Origin: JAXDMU01 sp963762435
GTDB lineage: Bacteria > Pseudomonadota > Alphaproteobacteria > ATCC43930 > CGMCC-115725
Direction of reading: 5' to 3'
DNA length: 64,000 nucleotides
Assembly: GCA_963762435.1 (NCBI GenBank)
Contig: CAVXLN010000040.1
Location: 182,918 to 246,917, forward strand
The notes beneath the pieces are model-generated. The model was not told where the DNA came from. It saw only the letters and a program-made list of their open reading frames with translations, and did no database searches. Shown piece after piece: positions 8,591-17,177 of this stretch. A program made the position numbers and the translations under genes. Position 1 is the stretch's first letter; each line of letters begins with the position of its first letter.

Positions 8591-9718
8591 ATGGCGGATC
8601 CATTGGTTGAAAGCGAGGCGGAGCACCCATCGGGCGTGCTGCCGTCGCAGTCGTTGCGGGAGCTGATCCGGCAGGGTGTCATTCTGGCCGACGAGCCGAT
8701 CGTCGAGGCGCAGATCCAGCCGGCGAGCCTCGATCTCCGGCTCGGGCCGGTGGCCTATCGCGTGCGGGCGAGCTTCCTGCCCGGGCGGAATGCGACGGTG
8801 CGAGAGCGGCTCGACAAGGTCGAGATGCATGCGATCGACCTCAGCAACGGCGCCGTGCTCGAACGCCATTGCGTCTATATCGTGCCGCTCTTGGAAAGCG
8901 TGGCCTTGAAGCGGCGTTTGAGCGCCATCGCCAATCCCAAGAGTTCGACCGGACGGCTCGACGTGTTCGCGCGCCTCATCACCGATAACGGCACCGAGTT
9001 CGACCGGGTCGAGGAGGGCTATTCGGGGCCACTCTATGCCGAGGTGAGCCCGCGCGCCTTCAGCGTACGCGTGCGCGCCGGCACCCGCCTGCTGCAGCTC
9101 CGGCTCCGCCGGGGTGCGCCGACTGCCAGTGATTCGGCCTTGCGCCGGCTGCATGAGACGGTCGCGCTCGTCGATTCGGCCCCCGGCGAGGAGAATATCA
9201 AAGGCGGGCTTGCCTTCACGGTCGATGTTCAGGGCGATCCCGCGACCGGCATCGTCGGCTGGCGCGCCCGACGCCATGCCGGGCTTATCGACACCGATCT
9301 CATCGATCATTACGAGCCCCTGGATTTCTGGGAACCGGTGCAGGCGCGCGGCGGCGGGATCATCCTCGATCCCAATGATTTCTACATCCTGGCATCCAAG
9401 GAATCGGTCGTGGTGCCGGCCGATCATGCGGCCGAGATGCTGGCCTATGATTCGCTGGTGGGCGAGTTCCGCGTCCATTATGCAGGATTCTTCGATCCGG
9501 GCTTCGGGGCGGCCGAAAGCGGCGGCACGGGCAGCCGCGCCGTGCTCGAGGTGCGCGCACACGAGGTGCCGTTCCTGATCGAGGACGGGCAGACCGTCGG
9601 CCGCCTGGTCTATGAGCGGCTGACGGCGCGACCGGACAAGCTCTACGGCGTTGGGATCGGATCCACATATCAGCGCCAGGGACTGAAGCTGGGCAAGCAG
9701 TTCAAGCGCGGGCGGTAG
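8591..9718 (+). CDS. dcd: 2'-deoxycytidine 5'-triphosphate deaminase, long alphaproteobacterial type
   Basis: About 375 residues, with two DCD-like halves characteristic of the long family found in alphaproteobacteria. The N-terminal half has LPSQSLRELIRQGVI, IQPASLDLRLG and IANPKSSTGRLDVFARL with catalytic-type residues (SSTGR). The C-terminal half has a second trimer-type beta fold (EFRVHYAGFFDPGFG and ARPDKLYGVGIGSTYQ). The enzyme makes dUTP from dCTP for thymidylate synthesis. I start at the ATG preceded by GGGACGAG, because family N-termini begin shortly before the LLPSQ motif. An in-frame ATG at 8537 is possible. Confidence 0.88.
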   Translation: MADPLVESEAEHPSGVLPSQSLRELIRQGVILADEPIVEAQIQPASLDLRLGPVAYRVRASFLPGRNATVRERLDKVEMHAIDLSNGAVLERHCVYIVPLLESVALKRRLSAIANPKSSTGRLDVFARLITDNGTEFDRVEEGYSGPLYAEVSPRAFSVRVRAGTRLLQLRLRRGAPTASDSALRRLHETVALVDSAPGEENIKGGLAFTVDVQGDPATGIVGWRARRHAGLIDTDLIDHYEPLDFWEPVQARGGGIILDPNDFYILASKESVVVPADHAAEMLAYDSLVGEFRVHYAGFFDPGFGAAESGGTGSRAVLEVRAHEVPFLIEDGQTVGRLVYERLTARPDKLYGVGIGSTYQRQGLKLGKQFKRGR

Positions 9719-9719
9719 G

Positions 9720-10502
9720 CTATCCCGGCGGTGCGATCGAGAAATACTGCGCCGCCGCATCGATCTCCGCCGGCGTCAGACCGCGGGCGACGTTGCGCAT
9801 CTGCTGGGCGATGTCGTTGTGGCGGGTGCCGTCGGCGAAGCCTTTGAGCTCGGCGCGGAGATAGTTGGCCGAGAGGCCTTGGAGCCAGGGGCTGCCTTCC
9901 TTGGTGTCGAGCCCGCCATGGCAGGCCGCACAGGGCGGGATATTGCGCATGGGGGCACCCAATTCGACGATGCGCGGGGCTGAGGGCGGGTTGGCCGGAA
10001 CGAGCCGCGGCAGATAGGCGAAGTAGGCGGCGAGGTCGCGGATGTCCTGCTCCGAGAGATTGACCGCCTGCGGCGTCATCACGGCGCTGACGCGGGCGCC
10101 GGATTTAAAATCCTCGAGCTCCTTGTAGATCGCCGGCGCGAACTGGCCGGCGAGGCTCGGCGTGTCGGCCTGGTCGGGCCGGCGCGCATCGTGGCAGATG
10201 GCGCATTGGTGGGCGAGCGTGGCGCCGCGGCCGATCGAGACGTTGCTCGGATGATCGAACATGCCGGGCACGAAGACGACGGTCGAGGCGTTGGGCGCCG
10301 GTGCGACCGGTACCGGCTGCGCCGTCGGTCGGACCAGGCCGGCGGCACGGCAGATCGCATCCCAGAGCGTGCCGGTGCCAGGCTCGAGCGAGGGGAACCA
10401 GATGAAGCCCACCACGGCCGAGACCGCAGCGATGGCGACGACACCGCCGACCGAGGCCGCGAACCAGGGATTGGCGAAGGAGAAAAGCCGCTCCGTGCTC
10501 AT
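9720..10502 (-). CDS. Membrane-anchored dihaem cytochrome c (c4-like), oxidase operon
   Basis: A 260-residue protein with an N-terminal membrane anchor (WFAASVGGVVAIAAVSAVVG) and two c-type haem sites, CAICH and CAACH, each in a c4-like cytochrome fold (axial Met probable in VMTPQ and in IAQQMRNVA). It is the last gene of the oxidase operon. Its ATG overlaps the stop of oxidase subunit I (ATGA), so it is translationally coupled and likely an electron donor to the oxidase. A Pro/Ala linker between anchor and haem domain (PTAQPVPVAPAPNAS) would let the haem domain reach its partner. Confidence 0.87.
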   Translation of the reverse strand: MSTERLFSFANPWFAASVGGVVAIAAVSAVVGFIWFPSLEPGTGTLWDAICRAAGLVRPTAQPVPVAPAPNASTVVFVPGMFDHPSNVSIGRGATLAHQCAICHDARRPDQADTPSLAGQFAPAIYKELEDFKSGARVSAVMTPQAVNLSEQDIRDLAAYFAYLPRLVPANPPSAPRIVELGAPMRNIPPCAACHGGLDTKEGSPWLQGLSANYLRAELKGFADGTRHNDIAQQMRNVARGLTPAEIDAAAQYFSIAPPG

Positions 10503-12121
10503 GGCCGGCCTACATAGACCGCCGGCACGGCCACGCCGCCGCCGGTGGCCAGATGGTAGATCGGGAAGGCGTAGTTGCTGAGCGTCAGGCCGATCATCAG
10601 CGCCAGCCACAGGCCGAAGCTGTTGAGCGCCACGGGCAGGCGGACGGGGGCGTGGATCGCCTGGGCGAAGCGGTAGATTGGTGCTGCCGCGCGCGGCGCC
10701 ATCTGGCCGCGGATCAGGATGAGAAGGAAAAGCAGGCCCGACAGCAGCAGCAGGAATCCCCCGAAGGCCGAGAGCATGACCGGCACGGCGTCGCCGCTCA
10801 GCGCCGGGTCGCTATAGTCATAGAAGGCCATCCGGCGCGGCATGCCGAGGATGCCGACATAGTGCCAGGGGAAGGTCGTCACGATCATGCCGATGAACCA
10901 CAGCCAGAGCTGGGTGCGCATAAGCCCGAAATCCGCGAGCGCCCGGCCGGTCAGGTGCGGCCAGATATCGTAGGCGATCGCGAAATACATGATCACGATG
11001 GCGCCGCCGAAGATCAGGTGGAAGTGGCCGGTGATCCATTGCGTGTTATGGATCGAGGCGTCGAGCTGATAGCTCATATTGATGAGTCCGCCGGCGCCGC
11101 CGAAGCCCAGCATGACGAAGGAAAATGCCGCCGCCAGCATGATCGGGTTGGACCAAGGCAGGGCCTTGAGCCAGCCCAACATTCCCTTGCCGCCGCGCAG
11201 CCGCCCGGCGATCTCGACCGAGGCGCAGATGGTGAAGACGGTGAGGATGGTCGGCACGGCGACCAAGGCCGTGAACACCGAATGGAGGAACTTGAAGCCG
11301 GCCCCGACCTGCGGGTCGGCGAAGAGGTGATGCACGCCGATCGGCATGGCGACGACGAGGAACAGGATGAAGGAGATCCTGCCCATCATGTCGCTATAGA
11401 GCCGGCCGCCGATCGCGCGCGGCAGGATCGTGTAGTAGGCGATGTAGGTCGGAATCAGCCAGAAATAGACGATGGCGTGCAGCGTCCAGGAGAAGAAGAC
11501 CCTGGCCAAGCCGGCATCGATCGTGTCGGTCCAGCCGAAGGCCGTGGGAATGATCTGGAAGATCAGCTCGAGGGCGGCACCCACCGCGGTCCAGGCCCAG
11601 AGATAGGATCCCGCGACATTGGCGAACATCGCGAAGGGCACGGGCCGGTCCGGACTGGCACGCTTCCAGTGATAGAGGTTGACCGACATGAGGGCCACCC
11701 AGATCCAGGATCCGACCACGACCAGGACCACGCCGATATAATAGAAAACATTGCCGATCATCGGCGGATAGAAAGTGTAGAGCACCGAGGCGAGTCCCAG
11801 CGCCACCGGCACCATGGCCGTCACCGTGCCGATCGCGACGAGCGCGAAACCAAGCCAGGCCCAGCGCCTTCCGATCAGCGGCTGGTCGAGGGCGCTTTCG
11901 CTGATGGCATAGCCGAAACCCATCGCGATGAGGGTCGGAAAGACATAGCCCATGGCCGTGCCGTGCGCCGTGACCGAGCGGTAATAGAGCTCGGGATCGC
12001 CGAGCCAGGCGCTGAAGGGGCTGCGCACGAACATCTGCCAGGCGCCGAGCATGAGGGCGCAGCCGAAGCTCGCGAAGCCCAGCCAGAAATGGGCGAGGAT
12101 GAGACGCCGGCTAGCCAACAC
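10499..12121 (-). CDS. Haem-copper oxidase subunit I, ba3-like (B family)
   Basis: A 540-residue polytopic protein with 12 or more membrane helices. Haem and copper ligands are visible: AHGTAMGYVFP (low-spin haem His), WTLHAIVYFWLIP (CuB His with the linked Tyr four residues on), VHHLFADPQ (paired CuB His) and TGHFHLIFGG (haem His pair). The His-x-x-x-Tyr cross-link motif with the short, K-channel-like surroundings fits the B-type (ba3) family. This is the subunit that reduces oxygen at the cytoplasmic membrane. It overlaps subunit II by 11 bases and the cytochrome c gene by 4. Confidence 0.92.
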   Translation of the reverse strand: MLASRRLILAHFWLGFASFGCALMLGAWQMFVRSPFSAWLGDPELYYRSVTAHGTAMGYVFPTLIAMGFGYAISESALDQPLIGRRWAWLGFALVAIGTVTAMVPVALGLASVLYTFYPPMIGNVFYYIGVVLVVVGSWIWVALMSVNLYHWKRASPDRPVPFAMFANVAGSYLWAWTAVGAALELIFQIIPTAFGWTDTIDAGLARVFFSWTLHAIVYFWLIPTYIAYYTILPRAIGGRLYSDMMGRISFILFLVVAMPIGVHHLFADPQVGAGFKFLHSVFTALVAVPTILTVFTICASVEIAGRLRGGKGMLGWLKALPWSNPIMLAAAFSFVMLGFGGAGGLINMSYQLDASIHNTQWITGHFHLIFGGAIVIMYFAIAYDIWPHLTGRALADFGLMRTQLWLWFIGMIVTTFPWHYVGILGMPRRMAFYDYSDPALSGDAVPVMLSAFGGFLLLLSGLLFLLILIRGQMAPRAAAPIYRFAQAIHAPVRLPVALNSFGLWLALMIGLTLSNYAFPIYHLATGGGVAVPAVYVGRP

Positions 12122-12671
12122 AGCCGAGCCTCCCAGCCTGCTTGGCCTGATCGAGGAAGGCCGATTTGTCGATCACCTTGACCTTGGCCCACATGCCTTC
12201 ATGGCCGGTGCCGCAGAATTCATGGCACGGCATGGCGTGCTCGCCCGGCTCCGGAAATTTCGCGGTGAAGCTCGAGACATAGCCCGGCACCAGCATCTGG
12301 TTGAGGTTGGTGCCCTGGATCAGGAAGCCATGGACGACATCCGCACTGGTGGCGCGGAAGGTGATCTTGGTCCCGGCCGGCACCAGGATGCATTGTGGCG
12401 TGAAGGAATATTGCTGGCCGATCGCGCGCACCGTGACCGAGCCGTCGGGCTCCAGCGCGGTGCCGAGATTGCTTTCGACGAACTCGCCCTTCAAATGAAG
12501 CGTGCGCGGATCGACCGTCTCGACGGCGGCCTGCGGCATCACCGCCTCGTGCAGTCCAGTCGCGGCGGCGAGGATCGTCATGGCGGCCGTGATGCCGACG
12601 GCGACCATGGCCCAGCGCCGCTCGGTCCTCAGCGCGATATCGCTGCCGCCATGATGTGTCGAGTCGGTCAT
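12111..12671 (-). CDS. Haem-copper oxidase subunit II (CuA), ba3-like
   Basis: A 186-residue protein with one N-terminal membrane helix (WAMVAVGITAAMTILAAATG) and a periplasmic cupredoxin domain. The complete dinuclear CuA site is present: His in SADVVHGF, then CHEFCGTGHEGM (two Cys, Glu carbonyl, His, Met). CuA receives electrons from cytochrome c and passes them to subunit I. The short single-helix form is typical of ba3-type subunit II. Its ATG overlaps the stop of the 60-residue subunit upstream (ATGA), and its end overlaps subunit I, so the three are one translation unit. Confidence 0.92.
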   Translation of the reverse strand: MTDSTHHGGSDIALRTERRWAMVAVGITAAMTILAAATGLHEAVMPQAAVETVDPRTLHLKGEFVESNLGTALEPDGSVTVRAIGQQYSFTPQCILVPAGTKITFRATSADVVHGFLIQGTNLNQMLVPGYVSSFTAKFPEPGEHAMPCHEFCGTGHEGMWAKVKVIDKSAFLDQAKQAGRLGCVG

Positions 12672-12850
12672 GGCGTCGTCACCCGGGCCAGAAACACGAA
12701 GAAATAGAAGGCGAGCCAGACCAGCACGACGATGCCGGTGGCGACGCTGGCGAGCGCCAAGGCACCGCCCGGGCCGGCTCGGACAATCGCATCGAGCGCC
12801 TCCTCCTCGGAGACGGCCGGATCGGGCGAGTCGATCGGGGAATTGATCAT
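12668..12850 (-). CDS. Small single-helix oxidase subunit (subunit IIa-like)
   Basis: A 60-residue protein. Residues 1-28 are acidic and polar, and the C-terminal half is one hydrophobic helix (ALASVATGIVVLVWLAFYFF). Its place directly before subunit II, with a 4-base overlap, matches the small single-helix subunit (IIa/CbaD-like) of ba3 oxidases that replaces the first helix of the usual subunit II. The sequence itself is too short for firm homology, so the name rests on topology and context. Confidence 0.7.
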   Translation of the reverse strand: MINSPIDSPDPAVSEEEALDAIVRAGPGGALALASVATGIVVLVWLAFYFFVFLARVTTP

Positions 12851-12857
12851 GCCGTCC

Positions 12858-14096
12858 TCAATTCAAGGGTGCCGCGCGCAGCTCGTTGGCCTGCCTGGCC
12901 GAGACCGGCTCGCCGTGATTGCCCCAGGAGACGCGGATAAAGGTCACCACGGCCGCGACCTCGTCGTCCGAGAGCGCCTGGGCGAAGGGCGGCATGCCGT
13001 AGGGCTTGGGATTGCCGTCCGTTCCGGGCGGATAGCCGCCATTCAGCACCATGCGGATGGGATTGACGGCCGAGGCCATCTCGATCGACGGGTTGCCGGC
13101 CAGTGGCGGGAAGGCGGGCAGCTTGCCCTTGCCTTCGGCCCCATGGCAGACGGCGCATTGCCCCTGATAGATGTCGTGGCCGAGGCGGATGAGCAGGCTG
13201 CCTTCGGCCTGGCTCGTCACCGGCCCCGGCCCCGCAGGTGCCTGGCCCTGGCCGAGGCTCTTCAAATAGACCGCCATCGCTTGGACATCGGCATCGCTCA
13301 GATATTGCAGGCTGTTATAGACGACATCCGCCATCGGCCCGTAAACCGCGCCCCGATCCGACACGCCGGTCCTCAGAAGGTCGGTGATATCCTTGATGCT
13401 CCATTCGCCGAGCCCGGCCTCGAGGTTCGAGGTCAATGACGGCGCGTACCAGTTCTGCATCGGGATGAGGCCGCCCTGGAAGGCCTGCGATTCCGAGCTG
13501 CCGCCCAGCGCGTTGATCGGGCTGTGGCACATCGAGCAATGGCCCGGCCCTTGGACGAGATAGGCGCCGCGGTTCCATTCCTCGGACTTGGTCGGATCGG
13601 GCTGGTATTCGCCCTCCTGGAAGAACAGCGTGCGCCAGCCCAGCAACAGCGAGCGGTTATCGTAAGGGAAGCGCAGATCCTGGTCGTGGCTCGGCCGATG
13701 GATCGGCGGGATCGTCTTGAGATAAGCGAAGATCGCATCGCAATCCGCGCGCGTCATCTTGGTGTAGGCGGCGAAGGGCATGGCCGGGTAGATCAGGCCG
13801 CCATCGGGCGACCGGCCCGTATGCATTATCTGGTAGAACTGGTCGGCGGTCCATTTGCCGATGCCGAACTCGGGATCCTGCGTGATGTTGGGGGAATAGA
13901 GCGTGCCGAATGGCGTCGGCATCGGCCGGCTGCCGGAGAAGATTTCGGCCTCGGGCTTGGTGTGGCAGGCGACGCAGTCGCTCGCCCGCGCCAGATATTG
14001 GCCGAGCTTGACCTGATCCGCCGGCGCCTGGGCGAGTGCTGGAAACGAGGGCCCCAGAAGGGCCAGAGCAAGGGCGGCGAGAAGCTGCTTCACCAT
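12858..14096 (-). CDS. Trihaem cytochrome c, oxidase operon
   Basis: A 412-residue secreted protein with a signal peptide ending near ALAQA and three c-type haem sites: CVACH (residues 41-45), CSMCH and CAVCH. The three-domain layout resembles the cytochrome subunits of membrane alcohol and gluconate dehydrogenases, which feed electrons into quinone or oxidase chains. Motifs such as YSPNITQDPEFGIGKWT are typical of that family. No dehydrogenase partner is next to it, so here it probably delivers electrons to the oxidase. The signal peptide fixes the start; in-frame codons upstream read as the shadow of the neighbouring gene. Confidence 0.88.
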   Translation of the reverse strand: MVKQLLAALALALLGPSFPALAQAPADQVKLGQYLARASDCVACHTKPEAEIFSGSRPMPTPFGTLYSPNITQDPEFGIGKWTADQFYQIMHTGRSPDGGLIYPAMPFAAYTKMTRADCDAIFAYLKTIPPIHRPSHDQDLRFPYDNRSLLLGWRTLFFQEGEYQPDPTKSEEWNRGAYLVQGPGHCSMCHSPINALGGSSESQAFQGGLIPMQNWYAPSLTSNLEAGLGEWSIKDITDLLRTGVSDRGAVYGPMADVVYNSLQYLSDADVQAMAVYLKSLGQGQAPAGPGPVTSQAEGSLLIRLGHDIYQGQCAVCHGAEGKGKLPAFPPLAGNPSIEMASAVNPIRMVLNGGYPPGTDGNPKPYGMPPFAQALSDDEVAAVVTFIRVSWGNHGEPVSARQANELRAAPLN

Positions 14097-14101
14097 GGCG
14101 C

Positions 14102-14833
14102 TTACTCCGGCCCGGTGGGTTCGCTGCCGCACACGAGCGGCATGGGCAGCGAACCCTGCTTGGCGGGGGTGGGGTCGGTAGCGGCCGGTTGGCTCGACAG
14201 CCAGGCCGCGATCGCGGTCACATCGGCCTCGGTCAGGTGCCCGGCGACCTGCTGCATGCAGTCGGGTGCCGGTGCCGTCCGCGTGCCGTAGCGCCAGGCG
14301 CCGAGCTGAGCCGCGATATAGCTGGCATGAAGGCCCAGAAGACTCGGGATCGCCGGTTGCTGGCCGGTCAAATGCGGTCCGTGGCAATTGACGCAGGCCG
14401 GGATCTCGCGCTTCGAATCGCCGCCGGTGACGAGCGCCTGGCCGTGGGCCAGAACCTCCTTGCTCGCGGTCGTCGGCGCATGCTCCATGAAGGGCGGTTG
14501 CTCGGCCGCGAAATAATCGGCGATCTGGTGCAGATAGGCGTCGGGCAGGAATTCCAGGAGATAATTCATCGGCGGGTAGCGCCGCCGCCCATCTTTGAAA
14601 GACGCCAGCTGGTTGTAGAGATAGCCCGCTGGCTTGCCGGCGAGGCGGGGGAAATAATCATCCTTGGTGCCTTGGCCTTCCGCACCATGGCAGGCGGCAC
14701 AGGCGAGCACGCGGGCCGCCATCGTGTCTGGCGCCTTATCCGGCTCGGCCGCTATGGCACCGGTTCCGCACATCATCAAAAGATTGAGGCCGCACAGCCC
14801 CAATCTCGATCGTAACGTCAGGCGAATGTCCAT
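14102..14833 (-). CDS. Dihaem cytochrome c4-like, first gene of oxidase operon
   Basis: A 243-residue periplasmic protein. The signal peptide (LGLCGLNLLMMCGTGAIAA) precedes two c-type haem sites, CAACH and CVNCH, in two cytochrome c4-like halves (YPPMNYLLEFLP supplies a likely axial Met). It is the first gene of the oxidase operon and ends 5 bases before the trihaem gene. A GGAGG site sits 5 bases before the chosen ATG; another ATG 15 bases upstream has no such site. It may shuttle electrons to the trihaem cytochrome or to CuA. Confidence 0.85.
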   Translation of the reverse strand: MDIRLTLRSRLGLCGLNLLMMCGTGAIAAEPDKAPDTMAARVLACAACHGAEGQGTKDDYFPRLAGKPAGYLYNQLASFKDGRRRYPPMNYLLEFLPDAYLHQIADYFAAEQPPFMEHAPTTASKEVLAHGQALVTGGDSKREIPACVNCHGPHLTGQQPAIPSLLGLHASYIAAQLGAWRYGTRTAPAPDCMQQVAGHLTEADVTAIAAWLSSQPAATDPTPAKQGSLPMPLVCGSEPTGPE

Positions 14834-15281
14834 TCGTCCTCCGTCCATCGACCGAAGGCCGATGCTGCCTCGATTTCAAGATGGCGCAACCGATCGCGGC
14901 CGTGAAGTATCTGTAAGTATCAAATGGAACCCCTGCGGACGATCTTAGCGTCCGCCGTTTGCAGCAGGATGACGGTTTGGCGGATCAGGCCTTATCGTCC
15001 CGAATGCTATTCGAACGCAGCCCGAGCGCGGTATCCCCCAGATGAGGGAGCAAGGTGCTGCGCTGTAGGTTCTTGCTGGAAATGTTGACAAAGATTACCT
15101 TGGTCAAAGGATTAGCGAAGCAGCAGCAGGAAGCCTGGCGGTCGTCGCTCGGTCTCGAAGCTCGAGCTCTTTGACCGGCTCGACGAAATTGCCAAGGCCG
15201 CCGGCCGCGAGCCAAAATTCGCTCGCACCCGGTAAGCTCGTCGGCAGATTTTTCACTCAAGAATGCAAAGGCTCGATCGCG
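14834..15281. other. Intergenic region between oxidase operon and lipoprotein gene
   Basis: This 448-base stretch holds no gene I can support. It contains the promoter region of the minus-strand oxidase operon, including two direct copies of AAGTATC on the plus strand (14905-14911 and 14915-14921; exactly 10 bases apart), about 70-90 bases upstream of that start. A possible plus-strand -35 TTGACA lies at 15084-15089 with a poor -10. From about 15150 to 15233 an open stretch reads KLELFDRLDEIAKAAGREP before a stop, possibly a decayed coding remnant. No rho-independent terminator is evident. Confidence 0.5.
14905..14921 (-). promoter_or_regulatory. Direct repeat upstream of oxidase operon, candidate regulator site
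   Basis: On the operon strand the sequence is GATACTT-ACA-GATACTT, two identical heptamers one helical turn apart, 72 bases upstream of the first ATG. Such spacing is typical of sites for dimeric response regulators or activators. No known consensus is matched exactly, so the regulator is unknown. Confidence 0.35.
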
Positions 15282-15653
15282 ATGCAGCGTAAATTCGTCT
15301 TGCCTGGTCTGATCGTTCTTATGCTGGCTGCGTGCGCTGCCGAGCCGCCCAAGCCGATCGCGGTGTTCTTCTGGAACGATCATGAGGAACTGACACCGGA
15401 AGGTCGCCATCTCGTCGCCGACATCGCGCTCCAGGCGAAGCAGATGCATGTCTCGCGCATCGAGATCGAGGGCCATGCCGACGGCGCCACCGACGACCGC
15501 TCGGCCCTGGCCCAGGCCCGTGCCAATTCCGTGGCGCACGGGCTGGTGGAGGAGGGGATCAGCCCCAACCTGATCCAGGCCCATGCCGGCGTGCCGCCGA
15601 AGGGGGAAACAGATGTGGCGGCCCGTAAGGCGCTGGTGATGCTGATTCCGTGA
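15282..15653 (+). CDS. OmpA-family lipoprotein, short
   Basis: A 123-residue protein. The N-terminal lipoprotein signal peptide ends in LMLAACAA, with the lipobox Cys at about residue 19. The rest is an OmpA-C-like peptidoglycan-binding fold: VFFWNDHEELTPEGRHLV, then IEIEGHADGATDDRSALAQARANSVAHGLVEEG. The GHAD/AxxRA..V pattern matches the family although the domain is compact. It probably tethers an envelope layer to peptidoglycan. The start is set by the signal peptide. It is a single gene followed by a hairpin. Confidence 0.75.
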   Translation: MQRKFVLPGLIVLMLAACAAEPPKPIAVFFWNDHEELTPEGRHLVADIALQAKQMHVSRIEIEGHADGATDDRSALAQARANSVAHGLVEEGISPNLIQAHAGVPPKGETDVAARKALVMLIP

Positions 15654-15660
15654 CGAAGAA

Positions 15661-15685
15661 CCCTCTCCCGCCAGGCGGGCGAGGG
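15661..15685 (+). terminator. Hairpin after the OmpA-like lipoprotein gene
   Basis: A stem of CCCTCTCCCG pairs with CGGGCGAGGG around a CCAGG loop, with one mismatch, 8 bases past the stop codon. No U-run follows, so it may slow or protect the transcript rather than act as a strong intrinsic terminator. Confidence 0.45.
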
Positions 15686-15795
15686 CTAATCTATAAGCCC
15701 CGCGCCACCCAGCCCCGCCTTTGAAGAGGCTGGGCAAATCCGGTCTTGCGAATTAGTCTCCGCGGCTCTCACGCGGGCTATGGAATCGGGTTGCG

Positions 15796-17172
15796 ATGGC
15801 GAAATATGATTTCGATCTGTTCACGCTCGGCGCGGGCTCCGGCGGTGTCGCCGGATCGCGGCGGGCGGCGAGCTATGGCGCGCGTGTCGGCATCGCCGAG
15901 GAGAGCCGGGTCGGCGGTACTTGCGTGATCCGCGGTTGCGTGCCGAAGAAGCTGTTGGTTTATGGCGCGCATTTCGCCGACGAGTTCGCCGATGCGGCCG
16001 GCTTCGGCTGGACGCTCTCGCCGCCGGAATTCGATTGGGCGACGCTCATCGCGAACAAGGATCGCGAGATCGACCGGCTGAACGGCATCTACCTGAAGCT
16101 CCTGGCCGATAGCGGGGTGCAGCTGTTCGAAGGCCGCGCGCGCCTCGTCGATGCCCATACCGTCGCGATCGGCGAGCATAAGGTGACGGCCGAGCGGATC
16201 CTGGTCGCCACCGGCGGCCATCCGGTCGTGCCGACGGTTCCCGGCATTGAGCATGTCATCACCTCGAACCAGGCGCTGCATCTCGATGAGCTGCCGCGCC
16301 GGATGGTGATCGTCGGCGGCGGCTATATCGCGGTCGAGTTCGCCGGCATCTTCGCAAACCTCGGCGTCGAGGTGACGCTCGTCATCCGCGGCGAGAACCT
16401 GCTCAAAGGTTTCGACGACGATCTGCGCGTGTGCCTGGCGCAGGAGATGCAGCAGCGCGGCATCGAGATCCGCACCCGTACCGAGATCGCCCGCATCGAG
16501 AAGAAGGAGGGTGGGTTCGATCTCACCACCGCGATCGGCCAGACGATCTCGACCGACCTTGTGATGTATGCGACCGGCCGGCGGCCCAACACGCGCGGCA
16601 TCGGGCTGGAGGCGCTCGGCATCGAGATGAACGAGGTGGGCGCCGTTGCGGTCGATGAATGGTCCGAGACCAACGTCCCGGGCATCTACGCCGTGGGCGA
16701 CGCCACGGACCGGCTCAACCTCACGCCGGTCGCGATCGCCGAGAGCCGGGCGCTGGCCGAGACGCTCTACAACAATAATCCGATGAAGTTCGACCCGACG
16801 GGCGTGCCGACGGCGGTGTTCTCGATGCCGACGATCGGCACGGTCGGATTGACCGAGACCCAGGCGCGGCGCAGGCATAAGGCGATCGATATCTATCGCG
16901 CGCGGTTCCGGCCGATGAAGCATACGCTGTCGGGCCGCGAGGAGCGGACGCTGATGAAGCTCGTGGTCGAGCGCGCCACCGACAAGGTGCTGGGCTGCCA
17001 TATGCTGGGCGCCGACGCACCGGAAATCATCCAGGGCCTCGCAGTGGCCTTGAAATGCGGTGCGACCAAGCGCCAATTCGATCAGACGGTCGGCATCCAC
17101 CCGACCGCGGCCGAGGAATTCGTCACCATGCGCGACAAGGTGCCGGAGCCCAAGGCCCAAGCAGCGGAGTAG
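15796..17172 (+). CDS. gor: Glutathione-disulfide reductase
   Basis: A 458-residue flavoprotein of the pyridine nucleotide-disulfide oxidoreductase family. It has the FAD-binding GAGSGGVAGSRRAA, redox-active Cys43 and Cys48 in GGTCVIRGCVPKK, an NADPH-binding GGGYIAVEFAGIFANLG followed by basic residues (VIRGENLLKGF), a second FAD motif (GIYAVGDATDRLNLTPVA) and the C-terminal catalytic HPTAAEEF. GCVPKK and the HPT-AEE dyad with the ILVATGG pattern fit glutathione reductase rather than lipoamide dehydrogenase or mercuric reductase. It regenerates reduced glutathione with NADPH in the cytoplasm. DAHP synthase follows after 5 bases. Confidence 0.9.
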   Translation: MAKYDFDLFTLGAGSGGVAGSRRAASYGARVGIAEESRVGGTCVIRGCVPKKLLVYGAHFADEFADAAGFGWTLSPPEFDWATLIANKDREIDRLNGIYLKLLADSGVQLFEGRARLVDAHTVAIGEHKVTAERILVATGGHPVVPTVPGIEHVITSNQALHLDELPRRMVIVGGGYIAVEFAGIFANLGVEVTLVIRGENLLKGFDDDLRVCLAQEMQQRGIEIRTRTEIARIEKKEGGFDLTTAIGQTISTDLVMYATGRRPNTRGIGLEALGIEMNEVGAVAVDEWSETNVPGIYAVGDATDRLNLTPVAIAESRALAETLYNNNPMKFDPTGVPTAVFSMPTIGTVGLTETQARRRHKAIDIYRARFRPMKHTLSGREERTLMKLVVERATDKVLGCHMLGADAPEIIQGLAVALKCGATKRQFDQTVGIHPTAAEEFVTMRDKVPEPKAQAAE

Positions 17173-17177
17173 GCGAC

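Noticed and set aside
10553..12181. Plus-strand 542-codon open frame over oxidase subunit I
   Set aside because: It is the antisense shadow of the oxidase gene; its composition (Arg/Gly/Asp/His rich) is not protein-like and no start context is present.
15796..17172. Mercuric reductase (to match the MerR regulator)
   Set aside because: There is no N-terminal heavy-metal domain and no C-terminal Cys pair; the motifs fit glutathione reductase, and the gene is 30 kb from merR.
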